Source: DATAPD01 sp036265385
GTDB taxonomy: Bacteria > Acidobacteriota > Terriglobia > Terriglobales > Acidobacteriaceae
DNA: 64,000 bases
NCBI GenBank assembly: GCA_036265385.1
Contig: DATAPD010000042.1
Span: 1-64,000 of the forward strand
Direction of reading: 5' to 3'
Positions 53,856 through 62,998 of this stretch are shown here, in pieces. The translations under genes and the position numbers were made by a program. The first letter of the stretch is position 1. Every line of letters begins with the position of its first letter. Below the pieces are notes generated by a model. It worked only from the letters and a program-made list of their open reading frames with translations, was not told the origin of the DNA and ran no database searches.

Positions 53856-53882
53856 TCATTCCGAGCAGAGGGAGGAACCTGC
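53856..53882. repeat. dispersed repeat, TCATTCCGAGC...GGAACCTGC (diverged copy)
   Basis: Diverged member of the TCATCCTGAG family, 44 bases before the large TPR gene. The spacer 53606-53925 also holds TTCACAATTGTGGATG-like AT-rich words but no gene. Confidence 0.55.
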
Positions 53883-53925
53883 AGTTGCAGGCCGTCTCCA
53901 ATTATGATGGAAGCCTCATACTCCC

Positions 53926-56900
53926 ATGCGCCGCATCCTGATTACTGCCTCGCTCTTTATCGTTGCTCTCATTCTTGTCGCTGCAGCCCCTCAGGTTGCG
54001 AAGCCTGATCCTGCCGAGGCCGCGCGCCTGAACAACTTGGGCGTGGCGTACATGAATCAGCAACTGTTCGAAAAAGGTCTGCGCGCCTTCGAGCAGTCGG
54101 CGGCAGCCGATCCCAACTTCCAGACCGCGCAAATCAATCGGGGTATCGCGCTAGTCAATCTGCAGAAAGTCGACGACGCGAAACAGATTCTGGAAGCGGC
54201 GTCCAAGCGCGATCCGAAGGATCCGCATGTCTGGTACAACCTCGGCCTGGTCTATAAGAATTCGGAAGGACCGCAGGCTGCCGTCGATGCGTTTCGACAC
54301 GTGACGGAAATCGATCCCGACGACGCGGACACGTGGTATTTCCTGGGAACGACATATGCGCAGCTGAAGCAATTTCCGCCGGCAATTGAGGCGTTTGAGC
54401 ACGCGCTGAAGATCGATCCGCTGCACGCCTCGGCAGAATTCGGACTGTCGCGAGCCTTGCAGCAGTCGGGGGACACGACGAAGTCTCGCGAGCACCTCGT
54501 CAAATTCCAGTACATCACGAAGAACAAGCTGGGCTCGCCGATCTCGCTGGCGTATGGCGAACAAGGAAAATATTCGCGAGCGGAAGAGTCTCCGGCGGTG
54601 GTGGAGAAAGTTCTGCCGCAGATTCCGGTGAAGTTTGTGGACGTCACGAAGGAGGCGGGGATTACGGCTCGCGTTGGAGCGCAAACTGCAGCTTCGGCAG
54701 CGACATTTCTTGGGCCCGGCGCTTGCTTTTTGGATTACGACAACGATGGGAAGATAGATTTGCTGCTCGCCGACAACGGCACTCAAGGAGGGATGTCTCT
54801 CTATCACAACCTTGGGAATGGCAAGTTCGAAGACGTAGCCAACAAGGCTGGGCTTGGTCTTTATGGGCCGGCGATTTCCTGTACCGCGGGCGACTACGAC
54901 AACGATGGATTTGCTGACCTCGCAGTGAGCTTAGGTAATCGCGTTCTGCTCTTGCACAACGAAAAAGACGGAACATTTAAGAATTTAGCCGGGGATGCAG
55001 GCATCATTGTGCAGCAAGCGGCCCGGCAGCCTGGCGTTTTGGAGACGGGTTCCGCAGCCGCAGTTGGTCTCACCTTCGTTGATTACGACCATGACGGCGA
55101 TCTTGACTTGTACGTTACGGAAATACTCCCTCGCGTAAATCCGAACTCGGGCGCGGATTCGTCCTCGGGTCGCGCTGTGATGTGGCGGAACAATGGAAAC
55201 GGTACCTTCACGGATGTAACCGAATCCACCGGTCTCGCTGGTTCCGAGTTTATCGTGGCTGCAGCTGGCACCGACTACAACAATGACCGCGCTGTCGATC
55301 TTGCCGTCACTGGGGAGAAGACAGCAATCTTCCAGAATCCGCGCGAAGGAAAATTTCTTCGACTGTCTCCCATTAGATCAACGGCGACTTTTGGTGTTGC
55401 CGCGCTCGACTTCAACCACGACGGCTGGGTGGACCTTGCCTTCACGAATATTGGCATCTCAGCCGTAACGCTTTGGCGTAACGACAAAGGGAAAGCCTTC
55501 GAAGAGGTCCGTGTGCCGGAGTTCAAATGGTACCGCGCGTTCGGCGTCGTTGCTTTCGATTACGACAATGATGGCTGGATTGATTTAGCTGTTGTCGGGC
55601 AGAAAGAGTTACTTAAACCCGAAGGGGACGTCTTCGAAGTCCGTCTCTTTCGCAATCTTGGCCCCGACGGCTGGAAGGACGTTACCGCCGACGTTGGCCT
55701 CGACAGGATCCAACTCAAAGATCCGCGCGCCATCATCACCGGAGACTACGACAATGACGGGGCCGTCGATCTTCTCATCACCCAGAACCACGGCCCCGCG
55801 GTTCTCCTCCGAAACGAGGGCGGCAACAAGAACAACTGGCTGCGGCTCAAGCTCGTCGGACTGAACGACAACAAATCCGCCATCGGCACTAAGGTCGAAG
55901 TCTTCTCCGGCGCGAACCGCCAGAAATTTGAAATCTACGGATCGTCCGGTTATCTCGGACAAAACTCTCCTTACCTTACCGTTGGCCTCGGTCAAGCCAA
56001 ACAGGCCGACATCGTGCGCATGCTCTGGCCCACTGGTGTGTTGCAGGACGAAATCGAAATTGCCGGCAACAAGCTTCAGGAGTTCACCGAAATTGATCGG
56101 CGCGGTTCCTCGTGCCCGACGCTCTTCGTCTGGGATGGCACGCACTATGAACTCGTCGGCGATCTTCTCGGAGCCGGTGTTGTCGGCCACTGGGTTGGTA
56201 CGGAGAACGGCAAAGTCGAGCGCAACATTCCGCGACCGACCGAGTACATCAAGGTCGATCGCAGCATGATGAATCTGAAGAATGGCCGCTATAGCTTCCG
56301 CCTGATGGAACCGATGGAAGAGGTCGTGTATCTCGACCAGGTCCGTCTGCTGGCGGTCGATCACCCGGTCGGCGTTGACGTTTACCCCGACGAGCGGTTC
56401 GCTAGCAACCCACCGTATCCGCCGTTCAAAGTTGTCACGAGTAAGGATCCCCAGCTACCCGCGGGTGCATGGGACGAGCATGGCCACAACCTGCTCTCGG
56501 ATCTCAAGGCGCACAAATATGTCGGCGATTTTGAGATTCTTCCGTTCAAGGGATTCACGAAACCGCACAGCCTCGAATTAGATTTAGGCGACGCCTACAA
56601 CGGCGGCCCGCTCCGCCTCCTGCTTCACGGCGAGATCGAATACTTCACGGCCACCGGGATGTACGCGGCCGACCAAGCCGGGTTGAAGCCAGTCGCGCCT
56701 TACGTCGAAGCTAAAGATGCGAAAGGAAATTGGAAGAAGGTCGTCGACGACATGGGGTTTCCTGCCGGTCTTCCTCGCACGATGACCGCCGACTTGAGCG
56801 GAAAATTGCCGCCCGGAACAAAACGCATCCGCATTTCAACCAATCTCCAAATTTACTGGGACTCAATTCTCATCGATCGCACGCCGCAATCCTCCCAGGT

Positions 56901-57411
56901 GAAGCTCACTCCGGTTGAGCTCACGACTGCCGACCTGCACTTCCACGGATATCCGCGACAGATCGAAAATCAGCCGCCTGGGAATGTGCAATATCGATAT
57001 GAAGAAGTAAGCAACACTGGCCCTTATGCGCGCCAGGCGGGTGCGTACACGCGCTATGGAGACGTTACGCCACTGCTTTCGTCGAATGATGACCGGTTCG
57101 CTGTGTTCGGGTCGGGCGAAGGTGTCGCGCTCGAGTTCGATCCGTCGAAACTGCCTCCTGTTCCTGCTGGCTGGACGCGCGATTATTTCTTCCATGCCGA
57201 AGGCTATGAAAAAGACATGGACTTCTATGCGGCGGAGGGCAACACGGTCGATCCGCTTCCATTCGCGAAGATGGGGATCTATCCATATCCAGGGAAGCAG
57301 TATCCGCTCGATGCCGAGCACCTGAACTATCTTCTGCAATACAACACGCGGACAGTGTCAGGAAACGAGCCGAGTGGCTATTGGTATCAGTTCATTGATG
57401 GAAAGAAGTAA
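53926..57411 (+). CDS. secreted TPR/FG-GAP/ASPIC-UnbV protein
   Basis: 1161-residue exported protein. Signal peptide about 1-22 (ILVAAAP). TPR repeats about 27-195 (LNNLGVAYMNQQLFEKG; WYNLGLVYKN; WYFLGTTYAQL). A beta-propeller of FG-GAP/VCBS repeats with calcium-binding DYDNDG(K/F/W)xD motifs runs about 215-630. An ASPIC/UnbV domain (about 635-710; GTKVEVFSG, YLTVGLGQ, VRMLWPTG) follows, then about 430 residues of unrecognised, probably carbohydrate- or cell-surface-binding sequence. Such CRTAC1-like proteins are typical of Acidobacteria and Planctomycetes. GGAAG lies upstream; no perfect ribosome site. Confidence 0.9.
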   Translation: MRRILITASLFIVALILVAAAPQVAKPDPAEAARLNNLGVAYMNQQLFEKGLRAFEQSAAADPNFQTAQINRGIALVNLQKVDDAKQILEAASKRDPKDPHVWYNLGLVYKNSEGPQAAVDAFRHVTEIDPDDADTWYFLGTTYAQLKQFPPAIEAFEHALKIDPLHASAEFGLSRALQQSGDTTKSREHLVKFQYITKNKLGSPISLAYGEQGKYSRAEESPAVVEKVLPQIPVKFVDVTKEAGITARVGAQTAASAATFLGPGACFLDYDNDGKIDLLLADNGTQGGMSLYHNLGNGKFEDVANKAGLGLYGPAISCTAGDYDNDGFADLAVSLGNRVLLLHNEKDGTFKNLAGDAGIIVQQAARQPGVLETGSAAAVGLTFVDYDHDGDLDLYVTEILPRVNPNSGADSSSGRAVMWRNNGNGTFTDVTESTGLAGSEFIVAAAGTDYNNDRAVDLAVTGEKTAIFQNPREGKFLRLSPIRSTATFGVAALDFNHDGWVDLAFTNIGISAVTLWRNDKGKAFEEVRVPEFKWYRAFGVVAFDYDNDGWIDLAVVGQKELLKPEGDVFEVRLFRNLGPDGWKDVTADVGLDRIQLKDPRAIITGDYDNDGAVDLLITQNHGPAVLLRNEGGNKNNWLRLKLVGLNDNKSAIGTKVEVFSGANRQKFEIYGSSGYLGQNSPYLTVGLGQAKQADIVRMLWPTGVLQDEIEIAGNKLQEFTEIDRRGSSCPTLFVWDGTHYELVGDLLGAGVVGHWVGTENGKVERNIPRPTEYIKVDRSMMNLKNGRYSFRLMEPMEEVVYLDQVRLLAVDHPVGVDVYPDERFASNPPYPPFKVVTSKDPQLPAGAWDEHGHNLLSDLKAHKYVGDFEILPFKGFTKPHSLELDLGDAYNGGPLRLLLHGEIEYFTATGMYAADQAGLKPVAPYVEAKDAKGNWKKVVDDMGFPAGLPRTMTADLSGKLPPGTKRIRISTNLQIYWDSILIDRTPQSSQVKLTPVELTTADLHFHGYPRQIENQPPGNVQYRYEEVSNTGPYARQAGAYTRYGDVTPLLSSNDDRFAVFGSGEGVALEFDPSKLPPVPAGWTRDYFFHAEGYEKDMDFYAAEGNTVDPLPFAKMGIYPYPGKQYPLDAEHLNYLLQYNTRTVSGNEPSGYWYQFIDGKK

Positions 57412-57415
57412 GCCT

Positions 57416-57465
57416 CGTAGGGACGTAGCTTGCTACGTCCGGGCACAGCAAGCTGTGCCCCTACG
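57416..57465. repeat. three-way-junction palindrome between convergent genes
   Basis: Outer stem CGTAG/CTACG (57416-57420 with 57461-57465) encloses two perfect hairpins: GGACGTAGC/GCTACGTCC (57421-57429, 57432-57440) and GGGCACAGC/GCTGTGCCC (57441-57449, 57452-57460). The hairpins have 2-base loops and no gap between them. It overlaps the stop codon of the next gene on the minus strand. Confidence 0.85.
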
Positions 57466-58375
57466 CTCGTCGCTCCTGTGTGGTGACAGCGTCCCTCACG
57501 TCGTCCGCGCGCCTATTCTCGATAGAATATTCATACACTCCACGCCCCGACTTGCGCCCGAGTCGTCCAGCTTTCACATACTCAACCAGCAAATCTGCGG
57601 GGCGATACTTCTCTCCCAGCGTGCGATGCAGATACTGAAGAATACTGAGCCGGGTATCGAGCCCAACCAGGTCCACCAACTCAAACGGCCCCATCGGATG
57701 GTTTAATCCAAGCTTCAGCGCTTTATCAATGTCTTCGGCTGACGCGATGCCTTCCTGCAGCATGTAGAACGCTTCGTTGCCGATCATCGCATTGATGCGG
57801 CTGGTGACGAACCCTGGAGACTCTTTCACCACCACTACTTCTTTCCCCATTCGCCTGCCGACTTCGACCGCCGTTGCTACCGTATGGTCGTCGGTCTCCA
57901 GTGCCCGCACAATTTCGATCAGCTTCATCTTGTGCACTGGGTTAAAGAAGTGCATCCCGACGATCTTCGGCGCTCGGTACGTAACCCCAGCAATCTCGGT
58001 CACACTTAAGGACGACGTGTTCGACGCCAATACAGTATTCGGGCGGCAGATCTTATCGAGGAGAGTAAAAATCTCGATCTTCGATTCCATCTCCTCGGGC
58101 ACGGCTTCGATTACGAGGTCAGCCTGACGAGCGGCCTCGTCGACCGAACTTGCGTATTCGAGCCGTTGAACTGTTCCTTCCGCATCGCCCGCAGACAGCT
58201 TTCCCAACTCGACTGCTTTCTCGAGATTGGCGCGAATCTCTGTATCGGCTCGCCGCAGGGCGTTCGGCAAGATGTCTTCGAGAATCGTCCGATACCCGCC
58301 CATCGCCGCGGCCTGCGCGATCCCCCGTCCCATGATGCCCGCGCCAATCACGGCGATAGTGTTCACTTGCGACAC
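57461..58375 (-). CDS. 3-hydroxybutyryl-CoA dehydrogenase
   Basis: 304-residue NAD(P)H dehydrogenase of acetoacetyl-CoA/3-hydroxyacyl-CoA metabolism (Hbd/PaaH family). NAD motif IGAGIMGRGIAQ at 10-21; the catalytic histidine is in GMHFFNPVHKMKLIEIV near 138; the C-terminal dimer region has GLNHPMGPFELVDLVGLD near 232. The start is GTG (58373-58375); it shares one base with the stop of the preceding 62-residue gene (TAGTG), behind GGAGG. Confidence 0.95.
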   Translation of the reverse strand: MSQVNTIAVIGAGIMGRGIAQAAAMGGYRTILEDILPNALRRADTEIRANLEKAVELGKLSAGDAEGTVQRLEYASSVDEAARQADLVIEAVPEEMESKIEIFTLLDKICRPNTVLASNTSSLSVTEIAGVTYRAPKIVGMHFFNPVHKMKLIEIVRALETDDHTVATAVEVGRRMGKEVVVVKESPGFVTSRINAMIGNEAFYMLQEGIASAEDIDKALKLGLNHPMGPFELVDLVGLDTRLSILQYLHRTLGEKYRPADLLVEYVKAGRLGRKSGRGVYEYSIENRRADDVRDAVTTQERRA

Positions 58376-58563
58376 TACTTGCCTCCGTGTTCGAGCGAAG
58401 CTAAGACCGACGACATGCTCGGGTCGGACTTGTGGATGTATTCCGCCAGCCGTTGCCGCTCTTCCGACGTCATGGCTGGAATGCTTGCGTTGATGCGCCG
58501 CAGCGTGGCTGCGATGTCATCGACATAGTTCATTAGGCGAATAAGTTCTCCCGTAGCAGACAT
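58375..58563 (-). CDS. 62-residue small protein translationally coupled to 3-hydroxybutyryl-CoA dehydrogenase
   Basis: Acidic-basic helical protein (MSATGELIRLMNYVDDIAA ...), without membrane helix or signal peptide. AAGGAG is 6 bases before its ATG. Its stop TAG shares its G with the GTG start of the dehydrogenase, the classic stop-start overlap for translational coupling. No family is recognised. It may be a partner subunit, a regulatory peptide or a leader that sets dehydrogenase expression. Confidence 0.75.
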   Translation of the reverse strand: MSATGELIRLMNYVDDIAATLRRINASIPAMTSEERQRLAEYIHKSDPSMSSVLASLEHGGK

Positions 58564-58911
58564 ATGGCTCCTTATATGAGGACTGATTTGTGTAGAAGAT
58601 AGTATCGCGGCCCTGCGAACCTCCTATTCTCAATATCTTGTACGGTTTAGTAAAGTTCGCGAGCTTGACGGGGTTTTAGCCCTGCAAAGAGCGGGCGACG
58701 AGCTTCGCCAATGCACAGTACGACGTAAATACAATCACGCACCCGATCGTTTAACGAATCTGCTGTACAGCCAAAACGCGGCGGCATTTGTACTCTGCAA
58801 TGTGAGGTGTGGTCGAACTTTTCGGTAGAACGGTTCCATGCGATGGTGGGCCATCTCTCATAAGCTTCTCCCTTCTATTGGTTCGGTCCCAGGGTCCCCC
58901 GGAGGCATGTT
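58564..58911. other. 348-base gap, no gene seen
   Basis: Divergent promoter region between the 62-residue gene (minus) and the sugar dehydrogenase (plus). No clear palindrome or promoter could be fixed by eye. Confidence 0.5.
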
Positions 58912-60054
58912 TTGCTTTTGAAAGCTTTTCGTATTTCGCCCAAAACTGTTTTTTTCGCCGCAGTTCTAGCCTTCTTCAGTACGGGTGCCATGGCCGCGCC
59001 GGTCATCGCCCTTCAGCCAGTCGTCAGCGGATTAACGAATCCTTTGGATTTGGAAACCCCCAACGATGGGACAGGCCGACTCTTTGTCCTTGAGCAGGCG
59101 GGCAAGATCCGCGTCATCAAGAGTGGCAAGCTTCTCTCAACGCCCTTTCTGAACATCACCTCTCTGGTCTCCTCCGGCGGCGAAATGGGTCTGCTCGGAT
59201 TGGCATTTCACCCGAGCTATAAATCGAACGGCCGGTTGTTCATCAACTACACTCGCGTCCAGTCGGGACAAGTCCAGACTGTAATCGCGGAGTATCACCG
59301 CTCCTCCACGAATGCCGATGTGGCGAGTACTACCGCCAAAGTGCTGTTAGTGATCAACCAGCCTTATGACAACCACAACGGAGGACAGTTGGCCTTCGGC
59401 CCCGATGGGTATCTATACATCGGGCTTGGAGATGGGGGCAGCGAAGGCGATCCGCTGGGGAACGGACAGAAGCTGTCGACTTTGCTCGGAAAGATTCTTC
59501 GCATCAATGTGAATTCCGGAACGCCCTATAGCATTCCGTCTACGAACCCTTTTGTTGGACGAACGGGGGTGAAACCGGAGATCTGGGCATACGGGTTCCG
59601 TAATCCATGGCGGTTCGGATTTGATTTCTCCAGCGGACGTCTCTTCATCGGAGATGTCGGACAGGACTCTTACGAAGAAATTGACCTCGGAAAATCTGGC
59701 GGCAACTTCGGTTGGAGCCTCATGGAAGGTGCGCACTGTTATCCGATCGGAAGCACCTGCAATAAGACTGGAAAAATTCTGCCGATCACGGAGATCGCGC
59801 ACCCGACTGCCGAATGCATTATCGGTGGTTACGTATATCGAGGATCCTCGATTGCAGGCCTGGCAGGCATGTATGTGTTCGGAGACTTCATCACTGGAAA
59901 GATCTGGGCTCTGAAAATGACTTCAACCGGATGGCAGCGTTCGACGTTGCTTTCCACGGGGCGGGCGATCAGTGCATTTGGTCGCGACTACTCGGGAAAC
60001 TTGTATGTCGTCGATTACGGAAACGGATCGATTTTCAAAATTGTGCAGGGCTAA
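58912..60054 (+). CDS. secreted PQQ-dependent aldose/sorbosone dehydrogenase-like protein
   Basis: 380-residue beta-propeller of the soluble glucose dehydrogenase (GSDH) family. Signal peptide about 1-24 (AMAAP). Family marks: NHNGGQLAFGPDGYLYIGLGDGG around 150-172, EIWAYGFRNPWRFGFD near 224 and GNFGWSLMEGAHCYP near 265. The start codon is TTG at 58912, 6 bases after GGAGG (58901-58905). An ATG at 58907 is out of frame, too close to GGAGG, and ends after four codons. PQQ genes are not in the window. Confidence 0.92.
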   Translation: MLLKAFRISPKTVFFAAVLAFFSTGAMAAPVIALQPVVSGLTNPLDLETPNDGTGRLFVLEQAGKIRVIKSGKLLSTPFLNITSLVSSGGEMGLLGLAFHPSYKSNGRLFINYTRVQSGQVQTVIAEYHRSSTNADVASTTAKVLLVINQPYDNHNGGQLAFGPDGYLYIGLGDGGSEGDPLGNGQKLSTLLGKILRINVNSGTPYSIPSTNPFVGRTGVKPEIWAYGFRNPWRFGFDFSSGRLFIGDVGQDSYEEIDLGKSGGNFGWSLMEGAHCYPIGSTCNKTGKILPITEIAHPTAECIIGGYVYRGSSIAGLAGMYVFGDFITGKIWALKMTSTGWQRSTLLSTGRAISAFGRDYSGNLYVVDYGNGSIFKIVQG

Positions 60055-60269
60055 CGGCGCTTCCCCCGAATCACGCGTCCTGCGCACCGATGACTGCGCG
60101 AGTTCGAAATTATCCCCGGATTTCGAACTCCACAGTCCCCGGTTATTCTAAAATCGATCTCGCGGCTGCTGGTTGTAAACTATTCATTTCGCGAGAGTTG
60201 ACGCCGATTTATGCCCCTTATCAATTGTTTTAATTTGCCATTCACGAGCTCTGGCTAATCTAATGGCTT

Positions 60270-61100
60270 ATGACTGACAAATTCATCAAACGCTATATTT
60301 TTGCGTCCGATTTTGATCAAACGCTCACGTTCAACGATACCGGGTACGTTCTAAGCGAGCTGGTCGGAATTCCTACCTCGGAGTTTGAGCGCAAAGTAAA
60401 AGGGATGGCGCGTCTGAATCTCGTCCAGCAAGGCGCCGAGCTAGCCTACTTGTTACTGCATGACCCCGAATTCCATTCTCGCGTCAGGCGCGAACATCTG
60501 ATAGAGGCGGGGAAGCAGATCCGTTTGAAAGAAAACATCGAGCTGCTTTATCGCCTGCTCGAGAAGGGGATCGACGGTTTCAATTTCGATTTCTATGTGC
60601 TTTCGGCTGCCCCAGTCGAAGTAATCCATTCAGCTTTGGAAGGCATCGTACCAGCCGACCATGTGATTGGAACGGTCTTCAAGTACAAGGAGAGCGGCGA
60701 AATCGATTCGATCGTGCGTGCAGGCGCGGGATACGGCAAGGTGGAAGCGCTCGATCAGTTGCAGGCGAAGAATCAGATTGGTCCCGATCACATCGTGTAC
60801 GTTGGCGATGGAAGTTCTGATATTCACGTCATGTTGCATGTGAATGTGCGCGACGGTTTCACGATCGCGGTATCAGAGAGCAAGAACATTGCGCAGATCG
60901 CCAAGCGCACGATCCTAAGTACGAACTCACTTGCCGTGCTGACGCCGATTCTTGAGGAGATTGTAGGTTGGCCACGTTTACGCATTCGCGAGTTTTTCGA
61001 GTCGTATGGATTGCTCATCCAGGAATGGGACCGTGTTCGCACCGATTGGCTGACGCTCCGTCCTGCGGCTCAGAAAACTCATACAGCTGTGGCTCAATGA
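60270..61100 (+). CDS. HAD-superfamily phosphatase, SerB/MtnX-like
   Basis: 276-residue phosphatase. Nucleophile motif SDFDQTLT (D14, D16), a Ser in YVLSAAPVEV near 112, the lysine in GYGKVEAL near 157, and the acidic motif GDGSSDIHVM near 178. Such enzymes act on phosphoserine, phosphomethylpentenyl or related small phosphates. Serine synthesis is conceivable in view of serA in the window, but they are far apart. No ribosome site precedes the ATG; the next gene starts 12 bases after its stop. Confidence 0.8.
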   Translation: MTDKFIKRYIFASDFDQTLTFNDTGYVLSELVGIPTSEFERKVKGMARLNLVQQGAELAYLLLHDPEFHSRVRREHLIEAGKQIRLKENIELLYRLLEKGIDGFNFDFYVLSAAPVEVIHSALEGIVPADHVIGTVFKYKESGEIDSIVRAGAGYGKVEALDQLQAKNQIGPDHIVYVGDGSSDIHVMLHVNVRDGFTIAVSESKNIAQIAKRTILSTNSLAVLTPILEEIVGWPRLRIREFFESYGLLIQEWDRVRTDWLTLRPAAQKTHTAVAQ

Positions 61101-61112
61101 CGAACCCTGGTT

Positions 61113-61589
61113 ATGTTGCGTGATCCTGCCTTGATTCCGTTGTCGCGTCAGCACCAGCACGCGTTGGCGCTGTGTGTGCGCATCGATCGTTCGCTCAAGG
61201 CAGGGATTGCCGAAGTGGATGTATGGCAGCCTGAAATCGAAGAGCAGTTTCAGCAGGAGATTCGCTACCACTTCGACGCGGAAGAGTCGGTGCTATTTCC
61301 GATCGCTGAACGCACAGAGGATCTCATGGCGCTGACTTCGGAGTTGCGCGCCGAACACGTGGCGCTGCGTCGCTACTTTGCTCTGGCGGCGGCAAGGGCA
61401 ATGAGCATCGTCGACCTGCACGAATTCTCGGTAACTCTGACGCGACATATTCGAAAAGAAGAGCGTGAATTATTCGAGCGCCTGCAACGCATTCTTACTC
61501 CCGAAGAACTGGTGGAGTTGGGCGTGCAACTCGATGCAGCCATTCTGAACGCTACGCACTCCTGCGCTCTTCCTAAACAGAAGCGCTAA
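61113..61589 (+). CDS. hemerythrin-domain protein
   Basis: 158-residue four-helix protein of the hemerythrin HHE group. Iron-ligand candidates: H14/H16 in SRQHQHALA, HFDAEESVLFP (H and E) near 54, RAEHVALR near 82 and TRHIRKEERELFE near 111. May bind a di-iron site and sense oxygen or nitric oxide, or scavenge iron. It follows the HAD gene closely and is likely co-transcribed. Confidence 0.88.
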   Translation: MLRDPALIPLSRQHQHALALCVRIDRSLKAGIAEVDVWQPEIEEQFQQEIRYHFDAEESVLFPIAERTEDLMALTSELRAEHVALRRYFALAAARAMSIVDLHEFSVTLTRHIRKEERELFERLQRILTPEELVELGVQLDAAILNATHSCALPKQKR

Positions 61590-61608
61590 TCCTATTCACG
61601 ACAAGTGT

Positions 61609-62052
61609 TTAACCGCTGGAAGACTGCGCAATCAAGACCCATCCGGATTTCTGCTGCTGCCAGACACTCATTCGCCGCAAAGAGTTCGCCGCGAGTGGTT
61701 GTCCTGCTTGCTTACCATTCAGTGTGATCTGGTAAGTCACAACCATGGTCGTGCCATGTAACTCCACGCGTAATTCGCCAATCGAAAATTCCTGTAATTC
61801 CATTTGCTTAATTCGATTAAACCACTCGTCTCGTCCTAGTTGATTGTCGGGCAGCGTCGCTACAAAGTTCGAAGATATGACTCGGTCGAGGTCCTGCCAT
61901 TTTTTGTTCTTAACATTTGTCCAGAAGACACGCTCGAGGCCTTCGCCTCCAGTTGCATCGTGAAACGTCTTCGCGGGACGCTCTTTGAATAGCGTGCAGG
62001 ACGTGAGCAAAATCGAAATGGTAATCAGAAAGAGTTGAGCAAACCCTCGCAT
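61609..62052 (-). CDS. NTF2-like lipoprotein
   Basis: 147-residue protein with a lipobox (ILLTSC, Cys 19) and an NTF2-like domain (about 40-145; FWTNVKNKKWQDLDRVI, VVTYQITLNG, RRMSVWQQQKSGWVLIAQS). Likely a membrane-anchored SnoaL-like protein, exported and lipidated. It converges on the hemerythrin gene with a 19-base gap. Ligand unknown. Confidence 0.8.
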   Translation of the reverse strand: MRGFAQLFLITISILLTSCTLFKERPAKTFHDATGGEGLERVFWTNVKNKKWQDLDRVISSNFVATLPDNQLGRDEWFNRIKQMELQEFSIGELRVELHGTTMVVTYQITLNGKQAGQPLAANSLRRMSVWQQQKSGWVLIAQSSSG

Positions 62053-62556
62053 TTCAAAATTCTATAGCACGGGCAAAGCATCATTCGTGTTTGGATTAGG
62101 AATGGGGGAGCTCCTCGCGAGTCATCCTCAATCATTGTGTTGAGGAACTTGATGCGCATTCCACGGTGCTGGCGGTGGAAGGTCCGAAGTAGATCCTGTC
62201 GGCGAAGCCTATATTCATTGGCACTTCGCATGAATTTTCCAAGCTCAAAGAATTCGGGGAGAGCTCTGCGACCCGCCTAAGACGCGGTCGCGAACAAAGT
62301 TGGAACGCAAGAAGAACTCAACTGCTCGCGCATCTGCCCACCAGACTTTGCGTAAGCTCGCCAGTGCCCGTGTTCGCAGCGCGCCAAGAGCTAAGTAGTT
62401 CAGCCTAGTCACTATGTGCCATGAGTTTGCATCGTTTGTAGTTGACATTCAGAGAAGTCGGCTCAAAATAGCACCCACAGGTTTCCACTCAGCTGAGCTT
62501 TTCAGTCTCCCCCAGCGAAGCGGAGGACACCATGAGACCTGCCTACAGGAGAGACG
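62053..62556. other. 500-base gap, no gene seen
   Basis: AT-richer spacer between the divergent lipoprotein and HU genes. Only an ATCCTCAATCATTGTGTTGAGG-type imperfect repeat near 62120-62145 was noticed; no conserved RNA or small gene can be supported. Confidence 0.5.
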
Positions 62557-62838
62557 ATGAACAAAGCCGATCTCGTTGACCGCATCGCAGGCGCTTGCCA
62601 TATCAGCAAGGCGCAGGCGACCACTGCGATCGACACCGCCGTCGATAGTGTTACCGCCGCCCTTAAGAAGGGAGACAGGGTGGCGTTAATCGGATTCGGC
62701 ACATTCTCAGTGTCGCAGAGAAAAGCACGCAACGGACGCAACCCGCAGACCGGCGCCACCATTAAAATTGCCGCCCGCCGAGTCGCAAAATTCACCCCGG
62801 GGGCTGACCTGAAGAAAGCAGTCAATAAGGGCAAGTAG
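62557..62838 (+). CDS. HU-family DNA-binding protein (copy 2)
   Basis: 93-residue HU-type protein. MNKADLVDRIAGACHISKAQ start and NGRNPQTGATIKIAARRVAKF arm near 55-75, split here for length. It is the more classical, shorter HU form compared with the 44851 gene. AGGAGA precedes the ATG. A strong terminator follows. Confidence 0.96.
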   Translation: MNKADLVDRIAGACHISKAQATTAIDTAVDSVTAALKKGDRVALIGFGTFSVSQRKARNGRNPQTGATIKIAARRVAKFTPGADLKKAVNKGK

Positions 62839-62856
62839 GAATCTTGGATCGAACCA

Positions 62857-62885
62857 ACGGCAGGGGGTCGGCCCTGCCGTTTTTC
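62857..62885 (+). terminator. intrinsic terminator after HU copy 2
   Basis: ACGGCAGGG (62857-62865) and CCCTGCCGT (62872-62880), then five T. Confidence 0.9.
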
Positions 62886-62998
62886 ATTGGTCAAAAGTTG
62901 GCCACGGTTTTTCGTGGATAAGCGCGAACCTTCTTATCATGCGTTTTGCGGCGAGGATTTTCGCTGACGGCCGACTACTCACTCCTGACTACTGGTTC

